In this document: one piece after another, positions 26,070 through 37,069 of the stretch | How the letters are laid out: each line of letters opens with the position of its first letter | Position numbering within the stretch: the stretch's first letter is position 1 | Origin: Nocardioides xinjiangensis | GTDB taxonomy: Bacteria > Actinomycetota > Actinomycetes > Propionibacteriales > Nocardioidaceae | Direction of reading: 5' to 3' | DNA length: 64,000 nucleotides | Assembly: GCF_017916455.1 (NCBI RefSeq) | Contig: NZ_JAFMSY010000005.1 | Span: forward strand, 183,739 to 247,738 | The notes under the pieces: model-generated | Databases searched by the model: none | What the model saw: only the letters and a program-made list of their open reading frames with translations | Told to the model about the DNA's origin: nothing | Position numbers and translations under genes: made by a program

Positions 26070-26681
26070 ATGGAGGTTGTGGTCACGGGACGGCACTGCG
26101 AGGTGTCCGACCGGTTCCGCGAGCACGTGTCCGACAAGCTCACCCGTCTGGAGAAGCACGACCACCGCATCATGCGGGTCCAGGTCGAGGTGGAGCTCGA
26201 GAAGAACCCCCGCCAGCACGACCGGTCGACCAAGGTCGAGCTCACCGCCTTCTCCAAGGGGCCGGTGATCCGCGCCGAGGCCGCCGCCGAGGACAAGATG
26301 GGCGCCCTCGACCTCGCGCTCGACAAGATGCAGGCCCAGATGCGCCGCGCCGCCGACCGGCGGCGGGTGCACAAGGGACGCAACGCGCACGTGTCCGTCG
26401 GCGAGGCGCTGGCCGGCATGCCGCAGCTCGAGGACCCGGTGGAGGACGACGGCGTCGTGGAGCGCAAGGTCGGCCCCATCACCGTGACGGGTGACGGTCC
26501 GCTGGTCGTGCGGGAGAAGTCCCACAGCGCGGTCCCGATGACCCTCGACCAGGCGCTCTACGAGATGGAGCTCGTGGGCCACGACTTCTACCTGTTCGTC
26601 GACAAGGAGAGCGAGCGTCCCTCGGTGGTCTACCGCCGGCGCGGCTACGACTACGGCGTGATCTCCCTCGACGTCGGCTGA
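26070..26681 (+). CDS. hpf: Ribosome hibernation promoting factor, long form
   Basis: Binds the 30S decoding region and pairs 70S ribosomes into inactive 100S dimers during stress. The 203-residue protein is the long form. The N-terminal ribosome-binding domain (about 1-105) contains EVSDRFREHVSDKLTRLEKH and MGALDLALDKMQAQMRRAADRRR. The C-terminal dimerisation domain (about 145-203) has VREKSHSAVPMTLDQALYEMELVGHDFYLFVD and VVYRRRGYDYGVISL. The ATG follows GAGGAGG (26058-26064). The long 5' region carries a candidate structured RNA. Confidence 0.94.
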   Translation: MEVVVTGRHCEVSDRFREHVSDKLTRLEKHDHRIMRVQVEVELEKNPRQHDRSTKVELTAFSKGPVIRAEAAAEDKMGALDLALDKMQAQMRRAADRRRVHKGRNAHVSVGEALAGMPQLEDPVEDDGVVERKVGPITVTGDGPLVVREKSHSAVPMTLDQALYEMELVGHDFYLFVDKESERPSVVYRRRGYDYGVISLDVG

Positions 26682-26697
26682 GCGCCGCGGCGGTGCT

Positions 26698-26735
26698 TCG
26701 GTCACGCGCGCATGACATGATGCGCGCGTGACCGA
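26698..26735. promoter_or_regulatory. 16-bp perfect inverted repeat over the response-regulator start codon
   Basis: TCGGTCACGCGCGCAT (26698-26713) and its exact complement (26720-26735) flank a 6-bp spacer. The right arm contains the GTG start codon at 26728. As DNA it could be an operator; as RNA a hairpin would hide the start codon. Confidence 0.75.
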
Positions 26736-27423
26736 GGCAACAGGCACCGACGCCGCTCCTGCAGGCTCCGAACCCGTCCGCGTCCTCGTGGTCGACGACC
26801 AGGAGCTGTTCCGCCGCGGCCTGATCATGCTGCTCGGCGGCGACACCGACATCGAGGTGGTCGGCGAGGCGGCCGACGGCGTCACCGCCACCGAGCTCGC
26901 CGTCACGACCGCGCCCGACGTCGTGCTGCTCGACGTCCGCATGCCCCGCCGCACCGGCGTCGAGGCCTGCCGCGCGATCAAGGAGGCCGTCCCGGCCACC
27001 AAGATCATCATGCTCACCGTCTCCGACGAGGAGGCCGACCTCTACGAGTCGGTGAAGAACGGCGCCTCGGGCTACCTGCTCAAGGACTCCTCCATCGAGG
27101 AGGTCGCCCAGGCCGTCCGCGTCGTCAACGAGGGGCAGTCGCTGATCAGCCCGTCCATGGCGGTGAAGCTCATCGACGAGTTCAAGCAGATGTCGAAGCC
27201 CGAGCGCGAGCAGGGCCCGGCGCTCCGCCTGACCGAGCGCGAGCTCGAGGTGCTGCGCCTGGTGGCCAAAGGCCTCAACAACCGCGAGGTCGCCAAGGAG
27301 CTCTTCATCTCCGAGAACACGGTGAAGAACCACGTCCGCAACATCCTGGAGAAGCTGCAGCTGCACTCGCGCATGGAGGCCGTCATGTACGCCATGCGCG
27401 AGAAGCTGCTCGACCTGCCCTGA
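26728..27423 (+). CDS. Orphan NarL/LuxR-family response regulator
   Basis: A 231-residue regulator. The receiver contains Asp23-Asp24, the phospho-acceptor Asp69 ([12 protein letters not shown]), Thr102 region IIMLTVSDE and the Lys in YLLKDSS. The C-terminal LuxR-type helix-turn-helix reads [43 protein letters not shown]. No histidine kinase gene is adjacent, so it is an orphan, as seen at the same hpf-secA position in other actinomycetes. A long perfect inverted repeat overlaps its GTG start, suggesting autoregulation or translational control. Confidence 0.9.
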   Translation: MTEATGTDAAPAGSEPVRVLVVDDQELFRRGLIMLLGGDTDIEVVGEAADGVTATELAVTTAPDVVLLDVRMPRRTGVEACRAIKEAVPATKIIMLTVSDEEADLYESVKNGASGYLLKDSSIEEVAQAVRVVNEGQSLISPSMAVKLIDEFKQMSKPEREQGPALRLTERELEVLRLVAKGLNNREVAKELFISENTVKNHVRNILEKLQLHSRMEAVMYAMREKLLDLP

Positions 27424-27425
27424 CG

Positions 27426-28655
27426 GTGGACCGGCTCACCGCGCTCCAGGCCCGCCGCATCGCGCTGGCCGCCCAGGGCTTCACCGACCGGCCGCACGCG
27501 ACCCCGTCCACCAGGACCTTCGACCGCACGCTCGCCCGCACGGGCGTGCTGCAGGTCGACTCCGTCAACGTGCTGCAGCGCGCCCACTACATGCCGCTGT
27601 ACTCCCGGATGGGTCCCTACGACACCGACCTGCTGCGCCGCGCGGCCGAGCGCCGGCCGCGCCGGGTCGTGGAGTACTGGGCGCACGTGCAGGCGCTGAT
27701 GCCGGTCGGCCTCTGGCCGCTCATGCGTCACCGGATGGACCAGTACCGCGCCGAGCGCGGCAAGTGGGGCTTCGTCGCCGACCCGACCCTGGAGCCGCGC
27801 GTGCTCGACGCGGTCCGCGACCGCGGCCCCGTCACCGCGCGCGACCTCGAGGACGAGTTCAGCACCGGACCCCGCAGCCGGGAGCACTGGGGCTGGAACT
27901 GGTCCGAGGCCCGCAAGGTGCTCGACTACCTGTTCCTCGTCGGCGACGTCGCGGTCGCCGGGCGCACCAGCCAGTTCGAGGTGGTCTACGACCTGCCCGA
28001 GCGGGTGCTGCCGACGGCCGTGCTCGACGCGCCCACGCCCACGCCGCAGGACGCGGTGACCGAGCTCGTACGCCGCGCCGCCCGCTCGCACGGCGTGGCC
28101 AGCGCCCCGGACCTCGCCGACTACTACCGGCTGCGGCTCCAGCCCGCCCCCGGCCGGCCGAGCGCGAAGGTGGCGATCGACCAGCTCGTCGAGTCGGGCG
28201 AGCTCGTCCCGGTCGCCGTCGACGGGTGGAGGCGCCAGGCGTACCTCCACCGCGACGCCCGGCTGCCCCGGCGCGTGAGCGCCCGGACGCTGCTCAGCCC
28301 GTTCGACCCCCTGGTGTGGGAGCGGGCGCGGACCGAGGCGCTGTTCGGCTTCCACTACCGGATCGAGATCTACGTCCCGGCGCCGAAGCGGCGGCACGGC
28401 TACTACGTGCTCCCGTTCCTGCTCGGCGACCGGCTGGTGGCGCGGGTCGACCTCAAGGCGGACCGGGCCTCGCGGTCGCTGCTCGTCCCGGCCGCGTTCG
28501 CCGAGGCGGGCGCCCCTCCGGGGACCGCCGAGGAGCTCGCCGAGGAGCTCCGGCGGCTCTCCGGCTGGCTGGGCCTCGACGACGTGGTGGTCGGCGACCG
28601 CGGTGACCTCTCCGCAGGCCTCTCACACGCATTGGGATCCCCGTTGGCACGGTAG
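27426..28655 (+). CDS. YcaQ/AlkZ-like DNA glycosylase (winged-helix HTH_42 family)
   Basis: A 409-residue protein of the family that removes bulky alkylated bases or unhooks interstrand crosslinks. Near residue 40 it has LQVDSVNVLQRAHYMPLYSR; the Gln-Val-Asp fits the QxD catalytic motif described for AlkZ-type enzymes. Further family motifs are VEYWAHVQALMPVGLWPLMRHRM, WGWNWSEARKVLDYLF and LLSPFDPLVWERART. The GTG start lies 2 nt after the stop of the response regulator, so the two may be co-transcribed. Assignment as a glycosylase rests on family motifs only. Confidence 0.8.
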   Translation: MDRLTALQARRIALAAQGFTDRPHATPSTRTFDRTLARTGVLQVDSVNVLQRAHYMPLYSRMGPYDTDLLRRAAERRPRRVVEYWAHVQALMPVGLWPLMRHRMDQYRAERGKWGFVADPTLEPRVLDAVRDRGPVTARDLEDEFSTGPRSREHWGWNWSEARKVLDYLFLVGDVAVAGRTSQFEVVYDLPERVLPTAVLDAPTPTPQDAVTELVRRAARSHGVASAPDLADYYRLRLQPAPGRPSAKVAIDQLVESGELVPVAVDGWRRQAYLHRDARLPRRVSARTLLSPFDPLVWERARTEALFGFHYRIEIYVPAPKRRHGYYVLPFLLGDRLVARVDLKADRASRSLLVPAAFAEAGAPPGTAEELAEELRRLSGWLGLDDVVVGDRGDLSAGLSHALGSPLAR

Positions 28656-28656
28656 G

Positions 28657-28662
28657 TACAGT
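28657..28662 (+). promoter_or_regulatory. Putative secA -10 box (TACAGT)
   Basis: TACAGT ends 8 nt before the secA GTG. A TTGGGA (28632-28637) lies 19 bp upstream as a possible -35. The mRNA would have essentially no leader. Confidence 0.45.
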
Positions 28663-28670
28663 TACCACTC

Positions 28671-31538
<2,868 letters not shown>

Positions 31539-31541
<3 letters not shown>

Positions 31542-31568
31542 GCAGCACCGCGGTCCGCGGGCTGCTCA
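31539..31568. terminator. Bidirectional terminator-like palindrome between secA and the convergent gene
   Basis: TGAGCAGC (31539-31546) pairs with GCTGCTCA (31561-31568), and CCGC/GCGG pairs inside with a short loop. The outermost triplets are the TGA stop codons of secA and of the convergent Rv3235-like gene. No U-tract follows on either strand. Confidence 0.6.
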
Positions 31569-32099
31569 GCCCCAGGCCAGCGCCACGCACTGCCAGCGGT
31601 CGCGCACGATCTCGAACCGTGCCGCGACCGCCCGGGAGCGGCGGCCGTACCTGACGTGCGCGCTCGCCTCGACCGCGTCGGACCGGACCAGGGCCGTGCG
31701 CACGCCCACGACCACCGGGCGGGCCGGGTTCGGGCCGCGCAACCGGCCGGGGGCGGAGCCGGCGGCCGCGCCGACGGTGCGCGCCCGCCGCGCGAGGTCG
31801 TCGTAGACCTCCGGCACCGTGTGGCGCAGCAGCTGGCTCACCGGGCGGTCCCCGGCGGCGATCTCGACGGCCGCAGCCAGGTAGCGGGCGACGACCGCGT
31901 CGACCTGCTCGCGAGCGGCCTCCGGGGCGGCGACCAGGTCGGTGGAACGGGCCAGCCGCGGTCGCGGGCGCGGGGGAGCGGTGCGCTGGGTGAGGTCGAG
32001 CGCGAGGGCTCCCTGGACGCTGGCCACGCCCGGGCCGGGTCCGGGATCCGACCGGAGGAGGATCACCTCGGCGTCGCTGCCCGACGGGGTGGCCATCAT
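31566..32099 (-). CDS. Rv3235-family protein
   Basis: A 177-residue protein of unknown function found next to secA in actinomycetes. After a variable Pro/Arg-rich N-terminus, the conserved part has VSQLLRHTVPEVYDDLARRART, VRTALVRSDAVEASAHVRYGRRSRAVAARFE and a final RWQCVALAWG. The fold resembles a small alpha+beta (SnoaL-like) domain, which is inference. The ATG at 32099 overlaps the stop of the LysM gene (ATGATGG), so translation is coupled. Confidence 0.75.
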   Translation of the reverse strand: MMATPSGSDAEVILLRSDPGPGPGVASVQGALALDLTQRTAPPRPRPRLARSTDLVAAPEAAREQVDAVVARYLAAAVEIAAGDRPVSQLLRHTVPEVYDDLARRARTVGAAAGSAPGRLRGPNPARPVVVGVRTALVRSDAVEASAHVRYGRRSRAVAARFEIVRDRWQCVALAWG

Positions 32100-32863
32100 C
32101 GCTTCCCGTCCTCGTCGGTGTGGTCCCCGGTGTGGTCCCGGGCGGGCGGGTCCGGCTGCTCGTCCATGTGCATGTCCCTGTCGGTGTTCGTGTGGTTGCT
32201 GTTCGTGTCGGTGCCGTCGGTGTCGGTGGGAACGCCGTCGGTGCGCCGCGTCCCCGGCAGGCGGAGCACCTGGCCGGGGTGGATCAGGTCGGGGTCGCGC
32301 CCCACCACCTCGCGGTTCGCTGCCCAGATCGCGCGCCAGCGGGTGTGGACGTCGCCGCTGCCGGGGTGGTCGCGCGCGATGGACCACAGCGAGTCGCCGG
32401 GGCGCACGACGTGGGTGCCGGGCGTGGCAGGGGCCTCGGGTGCGCCGGCGGGTCGGTCACGCTGCGGCTGCACCTGCGCGACGGCCCGGTCCGGGATGCC
32501 CAGCCCCACCAGGAGCTCGGCGCCCTCGCCGTCGACCGCGTGCGCCGGGACCGTCGTCGAGGCCGCCGCGGCCACGCCACAGGCCAGCAGCACCAGCCGC
32601 CGGGTGGCCCCCGTCGCCGTCGGCACGCCGCCGCCGAGCACGTCGAGCACGGTGGTCGTCGTGAGGAGCCACAGCCAGCCGAGCGCGACCGCCAGTGCGC
32701 TCGCGCACCCGGCGACCACGAGGTCGGTGAGCCGGTCGGGAGCCGGTGCCGAGCCGGCGCGCTCCCACGCCCGCGGTGCGGCTGCCGCGGCCGTGGCGGC
32801 GACGGCGGTCGCTGCCAGCCACACGGCGAGCGGTCGCCAGACCGGTGAGGAGTCCCGAGACAC
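32096..32863 (-). CDS. Membrane protein with C-terminal LysM domain
   Basis: A 255-residue protein with three hydrophobic segments in the first ~120 residues and a LysM domain near residues 150-200 (THVVRPGDSLWSIARDHPG...WAANREVVGRDPDLIHPGQVLRLP). LysM binds peptidoglycan, so this end should face the wall. The tail is rich in Thr, Asp, Asn and His. The GTG at 32863 gives a standard N-terminus for the first membrane helix; an upstream extension is unlikely. It is coupled to the Rv3235-like gene downstream. Confidence 0.8.
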   Translation of the reverse strand: MSRDSSPVWRPLAVWLAATAVAATAAAAAPRAWERAGSAPAPDRLTDLVVAGCASALAVALGWLWLLTTTTVLDVLGGGVPTATGATRRLVLLACGVAAAASTTVPAHAVDGEGAELLVGLGIPDRAVAQVQPQRDRPAGAPEAPATPGTHVVRPGDSLWSIARDHPGSGDVHTRWRAIWAANREVVGRDPDLIHPGQVLRLPGTRRTDGVPTDTDGTDTNSNHTNTDRDMHMDEQPDPPARDHTGDHTDEDGKR

Positions 32864-32869
32864 CTGCCA

Positions 32870-32917
32870 AACCTTTCGTTTGCGTCCGTTTGCTTCATTC
32901 AACGAAGGTTGAGGACG
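32870..32917. promoter_or_regulatory. AT-richer divergent promoter region with inverted repeat
   Basis: Between the LysM gene and the plus-strand gene at 32966, AACCTTTCGTT and AACGAAGGTT form an imperfect inverted repeat. Inside it CGTTTGC occurs twice, 10 bp apart. This is one of the least GC-rich points of the region and probably a regulator site for the LysM operon. Confidence 0.35.
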
Positions 32918-32952
32918 CGGGTCAAGGCGTCCTCCACAGCCGGGACGCGGCC

Positions 32953-32958
32953 TAGGCT
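32953..32958 (+). promoter_or_regulatory. -10 box (TAGGCT) of a leaderless gene
   Basis: TAGGCT ends 7 nt before the ATG at 32966 with no ribosome binding site. Confidence 0.5.
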
Positions 32959-32965
32959 CGGTGCC

Positions 32966-33502
32966 ATGTCCTGGGAGCACGACCTGTTCGCCCTGTTCGA
33001 CGACCTCGAGGGTCAGGCCGCCGCGGCGTGGGAGGCCGACCGCGCGGCCGAGCTGGCGGACCGCGCTCGTGCCGAGTACGGCACGGTCACGCTGGCGAGC
33101 CGGCTGATGGCCTCACGGGGTCGCGACGTCGCGCTCGACCTGCCGCACCTCGGTCGCCTGGAGGGCAGGCTGTCCCGTGTGGGGGAGGAGTGGTGCCTGC
33201 TCCGGGGCCGCGGGCAGGAGTGGGTCGTGCCGCTCGCGGCGGTGTCGGGCGTGCACGGGGCCAGCGCGCGGTCGGTGGCCGAGGTCGCGTGGTCGCCGGT
33301 CGACCGGCTGGGGCTGCGTGCGGCCCTGCGACGGCTCGCCGACGCGGAGGCCCGGTGCGTGCTGCACGTCGCCGGCGGCGCGCGCCACGAGACGTACGTC
33401 GAGCGCGTCGGCGCCGACTTCCTCCAGGCGCGGGACGTATCCGGGAGCGAGGTGCTGGTGCCCTACACGGCCCTCGTCGCGGTGCAGAGCCGCGACGGCT
33501 GA
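32966..33502 (+). CDS. Conserved actinobacterial protein of unknown function
   Basis: A 178-residue soluble protein. It begins MSWEHDLFALFDDLEGQAAAAWEADRAAELADRAR, an amphipathic helical start. Beta-rich segments follow (VTLASRLMAS, EEWCLLRGRGQEWVVPLAAVSGV, CVLHVAGGARHETYVERVGADFLQ). I do not recognise catalytic residues. An upstream in-frame ATG at 32909 is rejected because a TANNNT box sits 7 nt before 32966 and the extension looks non-coding. It lies between the LysM and tatB genes. Confidence 0.7.
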   Translation: MSWEHDLFALFDDLEGQAAAAWEADRAAELADRARAEYGTVTLASRLMASRGRDVALDLPHLGRLEGRLSRVGEEWCLLRGRGQEWVVPLAAVSGVHGASARSVAEVAWSPVDRLGLRAALRRLADAEARCVLHVAGGARHETYVERVGADFLQARDVSGSEVLVPYTALVAVQSRDG

Positions 33503-33511
33503 CCGCTCGGC

Positions 33512-33841
33512 TCAGGTGGCTTCCACGTCGTAGGGCGGGACCGCGCCCTCCGGCAGCGCCGACCGCTGGGTCGCCCGGGCCTGCTCCCGGTCGACCTCGG
33601 CCATCGCCTCGGTGATGTGCTTGCGCACGATCGCGCGGGGGTCGAGGTCGCGCAGCTGGAGGTCGGCGTACTCCGGACCGAGCTCGCTGCGCAGCTCGTC
33701 ACGCGCGTTGTGGGCCATGTTGCGGGCGCGGTGGAGCAGCTGGGCCGCCTGACGGGCGAGGTCGGGCAGCCGGTCGGGCCCGAGGACCACGACGGCGACC
33801 AGGGCGATCACGGCCAGCTCGAGGAGCCCGACGTCGAACAT
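33512..33841 (-). CDS. tatB: Sec-independent protein translocase subunit TatB
   Basis: A 109-residue component of the twin-arginine translocase, which exports folded proteins. The N-terminal membrane helix (about residues 5-20) is followed by LGPDRLPDLARQAAQLL, the TatA/B hinge with Gly-Pro and an amphipathic helix. The acidic first residues (FDVGLLEL) and a long charged C-terminus favour TatB over TatA. It is preceded by AGGAGG and lies 28 bp after mrp on the same strand, an order shared with mycobacteria. Confidence 0.9.
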   Translation of the reverse strand: MFDVGLLELAVIALVAVVVLGPDRLPDLARQAAQLLHRARNMAHNARDELRSELGPEYADLQLRDLDPRAIVRKHITEAMAEVDREQARATQRSALPEGAVPPYDVEAT

Positions 33842-33869
33842 GCCTCAGAACCTCCTGGTCCGGCGCCGG

Positions 33870-35030
33870 TCAGAACCTGCTGGACGGGGTCAGCCCGAGC
33901 TGCATGCCGGCGAGCCCGCGGCCACGGCCGGAGAGGGTCCGGGCGACGTCGGTCAGCTCGCGGGCCGCAGGTGCGCCGGGATCGGCCTCCACGATGGGCT
34001 TGCCGACGTCGCCGCCCTCCCTCAGCGAGATGTCGAGGGGGACCTGGGCGAGCAGCGGGACGTCGTAGCCGAAGCGCTCCGACAGGGTCTGCGCGACGCG
34101 GGCACCGCCGCCGCTGCCGAAGACCTCCAGCCGGTGGTCGTCCTCGGCGGGGCAGTGGGGGCACGGGAGGTAGCTCATGTTCTCGACGACGCCCACCACC
34201 CGCTGGTGCATCATCGAGGCCATCGTCCCGGCGCGCTCGGCCACCTCCGCCGCTGCCTCCTGGGGGGTGGTCACCACGACGACCTCGGCGCTGGGCAGGT
34301 GCTGGCCGAGCGAGATCGCCACGTCACCGGTGCCCGGCGGGAGGTCGAGCAGAAGTGCGTCGAGGTCGCCCCAGTAGACGTCGGCGAGCATCTGCACGAG
34401 TGCGCGGTCGAGCATCGGGCCACGCCAGGCGACGACCTGGTCGCGGCGCGGCTTGAGCATGCCGATCGAGATCACCGACACGCCGCTCGGGGTCGGGACC
34501 GGCATGATGAGGTCGTCGACCTGCGTGGGGCGGGTGTCGGCGACGCCGAGCATGGCGGGCACGGAGTGGCCGTAGATGTCGGCGTCCACGATGCCGACCC
34601 GGAGGCCCTGGGCCGCCATCGCGAGCGCGAGGTTGACGGTGACCGACGACTTGCCGACGCCGCCCTTGCCGCTGGCGATCGCGTACACCTTCGTCAGCGA
34701 CCCGGGCTGCGCGAACGGGATCTCGCGCTGGGCGCGGCCGTCGCTGAGGACCTCCTTGAGGCCGGCGCGCTGCTCGGGGGTCATCACGCCGAGGGTGAGG
34801 TCGACGGAGGCGACGCCCGGGACCGTGGTGACGGCCGCCGTGACGTCGCGGTTGATGGTGTCCTTGAGCGGGCACCCGGCCACCGTGAGCAGCACGTGCA
34901 CGGCGACGGAGCCGTCGGCGGCCACCTCGACGGAGTCCACCATCCCCAGCTCCGTGATCGGGCGCTTGATCTCCGGGTCGTTGACGGTCGCCAGCGCGTC
35001 CATCACCTGCTGCTGCGTGGGGGTGCTCAT
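33870..35030 (-). CDS. mrp: Mrp/NBP35-family iron-sulfur cluster carrier ATPase
   Basis: A 386-residue P-loop protein that binds and passes on Fe-S clusters. The N-terminal DUF59/MIP18 domain (about 1-90: VMDALATVNDPEIKRPITELGMV, AGCPLKDTI) precedes a deviant Walker A, ASGKGGVGKSS, near residue 120. Further motifs are VGIVDADIYGHSVPAMLG and LLLDLPPGTGDVAISLGQ. A CPHC pair near residue 290 supplies the cluster ligands at the dimer interface. A TAGACT box lies 8 nt before the ATG. Confidence 0.93.
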   Translation of the reverse strand: MSTPTQQQVMDALATVNDPEIKRPITELGMVDSVEVAADGSVAVHVLLTVAGCPLKDTINRDVTAAVTTVPGVASVDLTLGVMTPEQRAGLKEVLSDGRAQREIPFAQPGSLTKVYAIASGKGGVGKSSVTVNLALAMAAQGLRVGIVDADIYGHSVPAMLGVADTRPTQVDDLIMPVPTPSGVSVISIGMLKPRRDQVVAWRGPMLDRALVQMLADVYWGDLDALLLDLPPGTGDVAISLGQHLPSAEVVVVTTPQEAAAEVAERAGTMASMMHQRVVGVVENMSYLPCPHCPAEDDHRLEVFGSGGGARVAQTLSERFGYDVPLLAQVPLDISLREGGDVGKPIVEADPGAPAARELTDVARTLSGRGRGLAGMQLGLTPSSRF

Positions 35031-35061
35031 GATGCCCCAGTCTACGAGCCGACCCGAGGGC

Positions 35062-35574
35062 TCACGGTTCGGGCTCGTCGTCCGCCTGCTGGCGCGAGAG
35101 GTCCTCGATGTCGCCGAGCAGCCCGCGCAGCTCGGAGCGGAGGAAGTCGCGGGTGGCGACCTCGCCCACGGCCATCCGCAGCGAGGCCACCTCGCGCGCC
35201 AGGAACTCCATGTCGGCGTGCGCCCGGGCGTTGGCCTGCCGGTCCTGCTCCGCGACGACCTTGTCCCGCTGCTCCTGCCGGTTCTGCGCGAGCAGGATCA
35301 GCGGCGCGGCGTACGACGCCTGCAGGCTGAGCATCAGCGTGAGGAAGATGAACGGGAACGGGTCGAAGCGCAGCTCGCGCGGGCTCAGCGTGTTCCAGAG
35401 GATCCAGGCGGCGACGAACATCGTCATCCAGAGCAGGAACTTCGCGGTGCCCATGTAGCGGGCGAACGACTCGGCGAACACGCCGAACGCGTCGGCGTCC
35501 ACGCTGGGGCGTCGCACGAGGTGGCGGCGGGCGTCGCGCGGGGTGTCGAGGCGGGAACGGCGGTCCACCGTCAT
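35062..35574 (-). CDS. DUF1003 membrane protein
   Basis: A 170-residue protein with the DUF1003 core: FARYMGTAKFLLWMTMFVAAWILWNTL, then PFPFIFLTLMLSLQASYAAPLILLAQNRQ, giving two membrane helices with a short loop. A charged C-terminal coiled-coil-like helix follows (RQEQRDKVVAEQDRQANARAHADMEFLAREVASL). Function is unknown. Its ATG overlaps the stop of the upstream MgtE_N-CBS gene (ATGA), so both are made together, as in mycobacteria (Rv1231c-Rv1232c). Confidence 0.85.
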   Translation of the reverse strand: MTVDRRSRLDTPRDARRHLVRRPSVDADAFGVFAESFARYMGTAKFLLWMTMFVAAWILWNTLSPRELRFDPFPFIFLTLMLSLQASYAAPLILLAQNRQEQRDKVVAEQDRQANARAHADMEFLAREVASLRMAVGEVATRDFLRSELRGLLGDIEDLSRQQADDEPEP

Positions 35575-36866
35575 CGGACGCCCCCGCCGCGTGCCCGCGC
35601 GCCGGCGTCGCCGGCGATGGGACCGGGCCGGGGCGCGCGGTCGCGCCAGCCCTCGGGCAGCATGTGGTCGAGCAGGTCGTCCACGGTGACGGCGCCGAGC
35701 AGCCGGCCCTCGTCGTCGACCACCGGCGCGGCGACGAGGTTGTAGGTGGCGAGGTGCGCGGCCACCTCGTCCATCGAGGCGTCGGGGCGCAGCGGGTCCA
35801 TCGACTCGTCGAGGGCCGCCGCCACCAGGGTCGACGGCGGCTCGCGCAGCAGCCGCTGGATGTGCGCGGCGCCGAGCAGCCTGCCGGTCGGCGTCTCGAG
35901 CGGCTGGCGGCAGACGTAGACCAGCGCCGCCAGCGCCGGCGTGAGCTCGGGGTTGCGCACCTGCGCCAGCGCGTCGGCGATGGTCGCGTCGGGGGAGAGG
36001 ATGACCGGCTCCGGCGTCATCATCGCGCCGGCGGTGTTGTCCTCGTAGGACATCAGGCGGCGGACGTCCTCGGCCTCGTCGGGCTGCATCAGGCCCAGCA
36101 GGGTCGCGGCCGTCTCGGGGTTGAGGTCGGCGATCAGGTCCGCGGCGTCGTCGGCCGACATCTCCTCGAGGACGTCGGCGGCGCGCTCGGAGTCCAGCTG
36201 CTCCAGGATCTCGACCTGGTCCTCCTCGGGCAGCTCCTCGAGGACGTCGGCGAGCCGCTCGTCGTCGAGGGCCGCCACCACCGCCGTCCGCCGCTCCCGG
36301 GGGAGGTCGTGGATCATGTTCGCCGCGTCGGCGGGGCGCATGTCGTTGAGCGCGGAGATGAGGTGGGTGGCCCCCTGCGTGGGCTCGGGCCGGGTCAGCC
36401 CGGTGACGTCGCGCCACTCCACGACGTACGTCTGCCCGCGCCGCCGGAACCCCTTGCTGGGCTCCTGCACGGCGACGCGCGAGAGCACCCAGTCGCGGTT
36501 GCGTGCCTGCTCCATCGCGACGTCGTAGACGACCCCGGTGACGCCGGACTCCCTGATGGTGACCGTGCGGTCGAGCATCTGCCCCATCACCAGGGTCTCG
36601 GTCGAGCGCTGCTCGAACCGCCGCATGTTGAGCAGCCCGGTGGTGTGCACCTGGCCGCTGTCGATGTTGGTGATGCGGGTCATCGGCACGAAGATCCGTC
36701 GCCGCCCGAACACCTCGGCCACCATGCCGAGGACCCGCGGCTGGCTGGTCTCGGTGCGGATGGCGACGACGAGGTCGCGCACCTTGGCCACCTGGTCGCC
36801 CTGCGGGTCGAAGATCGGCAGCCCGACGAGCCGGGCCACGAAGACGCGGGTCGGGGAGGTGCTCAC
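35571..36866 (-). CDS. MgtE N-terminal/CBS domain protein lacking a transport domain
   Basis: A 431-residue cytosolic protein. The N-terminal part is PRC-barrel-like (VFVARLVGLPIFDPQGDQVAKVRDLVV). A MgtE_N helical repeat follows at about 180-280 (MRPADAANMIHDLP, ADVLEELPEEDQVEILEQLD, AADVLEEMSADDAADLI). Two CBS motifs come next (MTPEPVILSPDATIADALAQV; APVVDDEGRLLGAVTVDDLLDHML). True MgtE has five membrane helices after the CBS pair; none is present, so this is a magnesium-sensing module without a channel. Its coupling to the DUF1003 membrane protein suggests that protein supplies the membrane part. The GTG follows TAACGT by 7 nt. Confidence 0.85.
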   Translation of the reverse strand: MSTSPTRVFVARLVGLPIFDPQGDQVAKVRDLVVAIRTETSQPRVLGMVAEVFGRRRIFVPMTRITNIDSGQVHTTGLLNMRRFEQRSTETLVMGQMLDRTVTIRESGVTGVVYDVAMEQARNRDWVLSRVAVQEPSKGFRRRGQTYVVEWRDVTGLTRPEPTQGATHLISALNDMRPADAANMIHDLPRERRTAVVAALDDERLADVLEELPEEDQVEILEQLDSERAADVLEEMSADDAADLIADLNPETAATLLGLMQPDEAEDVRRLMSYEDNTAGAMMTPEPVILSPDATIADALAQVRNPELTPALAALVYVCRQPLETPTGRLLGAAHIQRLLREPPSTLVAAALDESMDPLRPDASMDEVAAHLATYNLVAAPVVDDEGRLLGAVTVDDLLDHMLPEGWRDRAPRPGPIAGDAGARARGGGVR

Positions 36867-36873
36867 GGCGGCA

Positions 36874-36879
36874 ACGTTA
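36874..36879 (-). promoter_or_regulatory. -10 box (TAACGT) of the leaderless MgtE_N-CBS gene
   Basis: On the minus strand TAACGT ends 7 nt before the GTG at 36866, with no ribosome binding site. Confidence 0.5.
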
Positions 36880-36945
36880 GCGTGCCGGGACCGCGCTCGA
36901 AGCCGTCGTGCGGGCGAGGCCGTCGTGTACCCTGAGGCCGCACGA

Positions 36946-36974
36946 GTCACTTCCGTCACATCACACCCGTCACA
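36946..36974 (+). promoter_or_regulatory. Candidate MtrA box: GTCACA repeats
   Basis: GTCACT (36946), GTCACA (36955, 9 bp on) and GTCACA (36969, 14 bp on) precede a secreted EEP protein gene. The 16-mer TCACACCCGTCACATC here differs by one base from the minus-strand sequence in front of the amidase gene (minus strand of 1700-1715). TACCCT at 36928-36933 could be the -10 box, placing the repeats just after the transcription start, as at the amidase. Confidence 0.5.
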
Positions 36975-37069
36975 TCGACCGTGTCCTCGCAGCGCGTCCC
37001 ACGCGCCGGGCGGCCACGGTCGGGCCACCTCGACGACGCCACTTCCCCGACGACTGTGAGGCCCCACGC

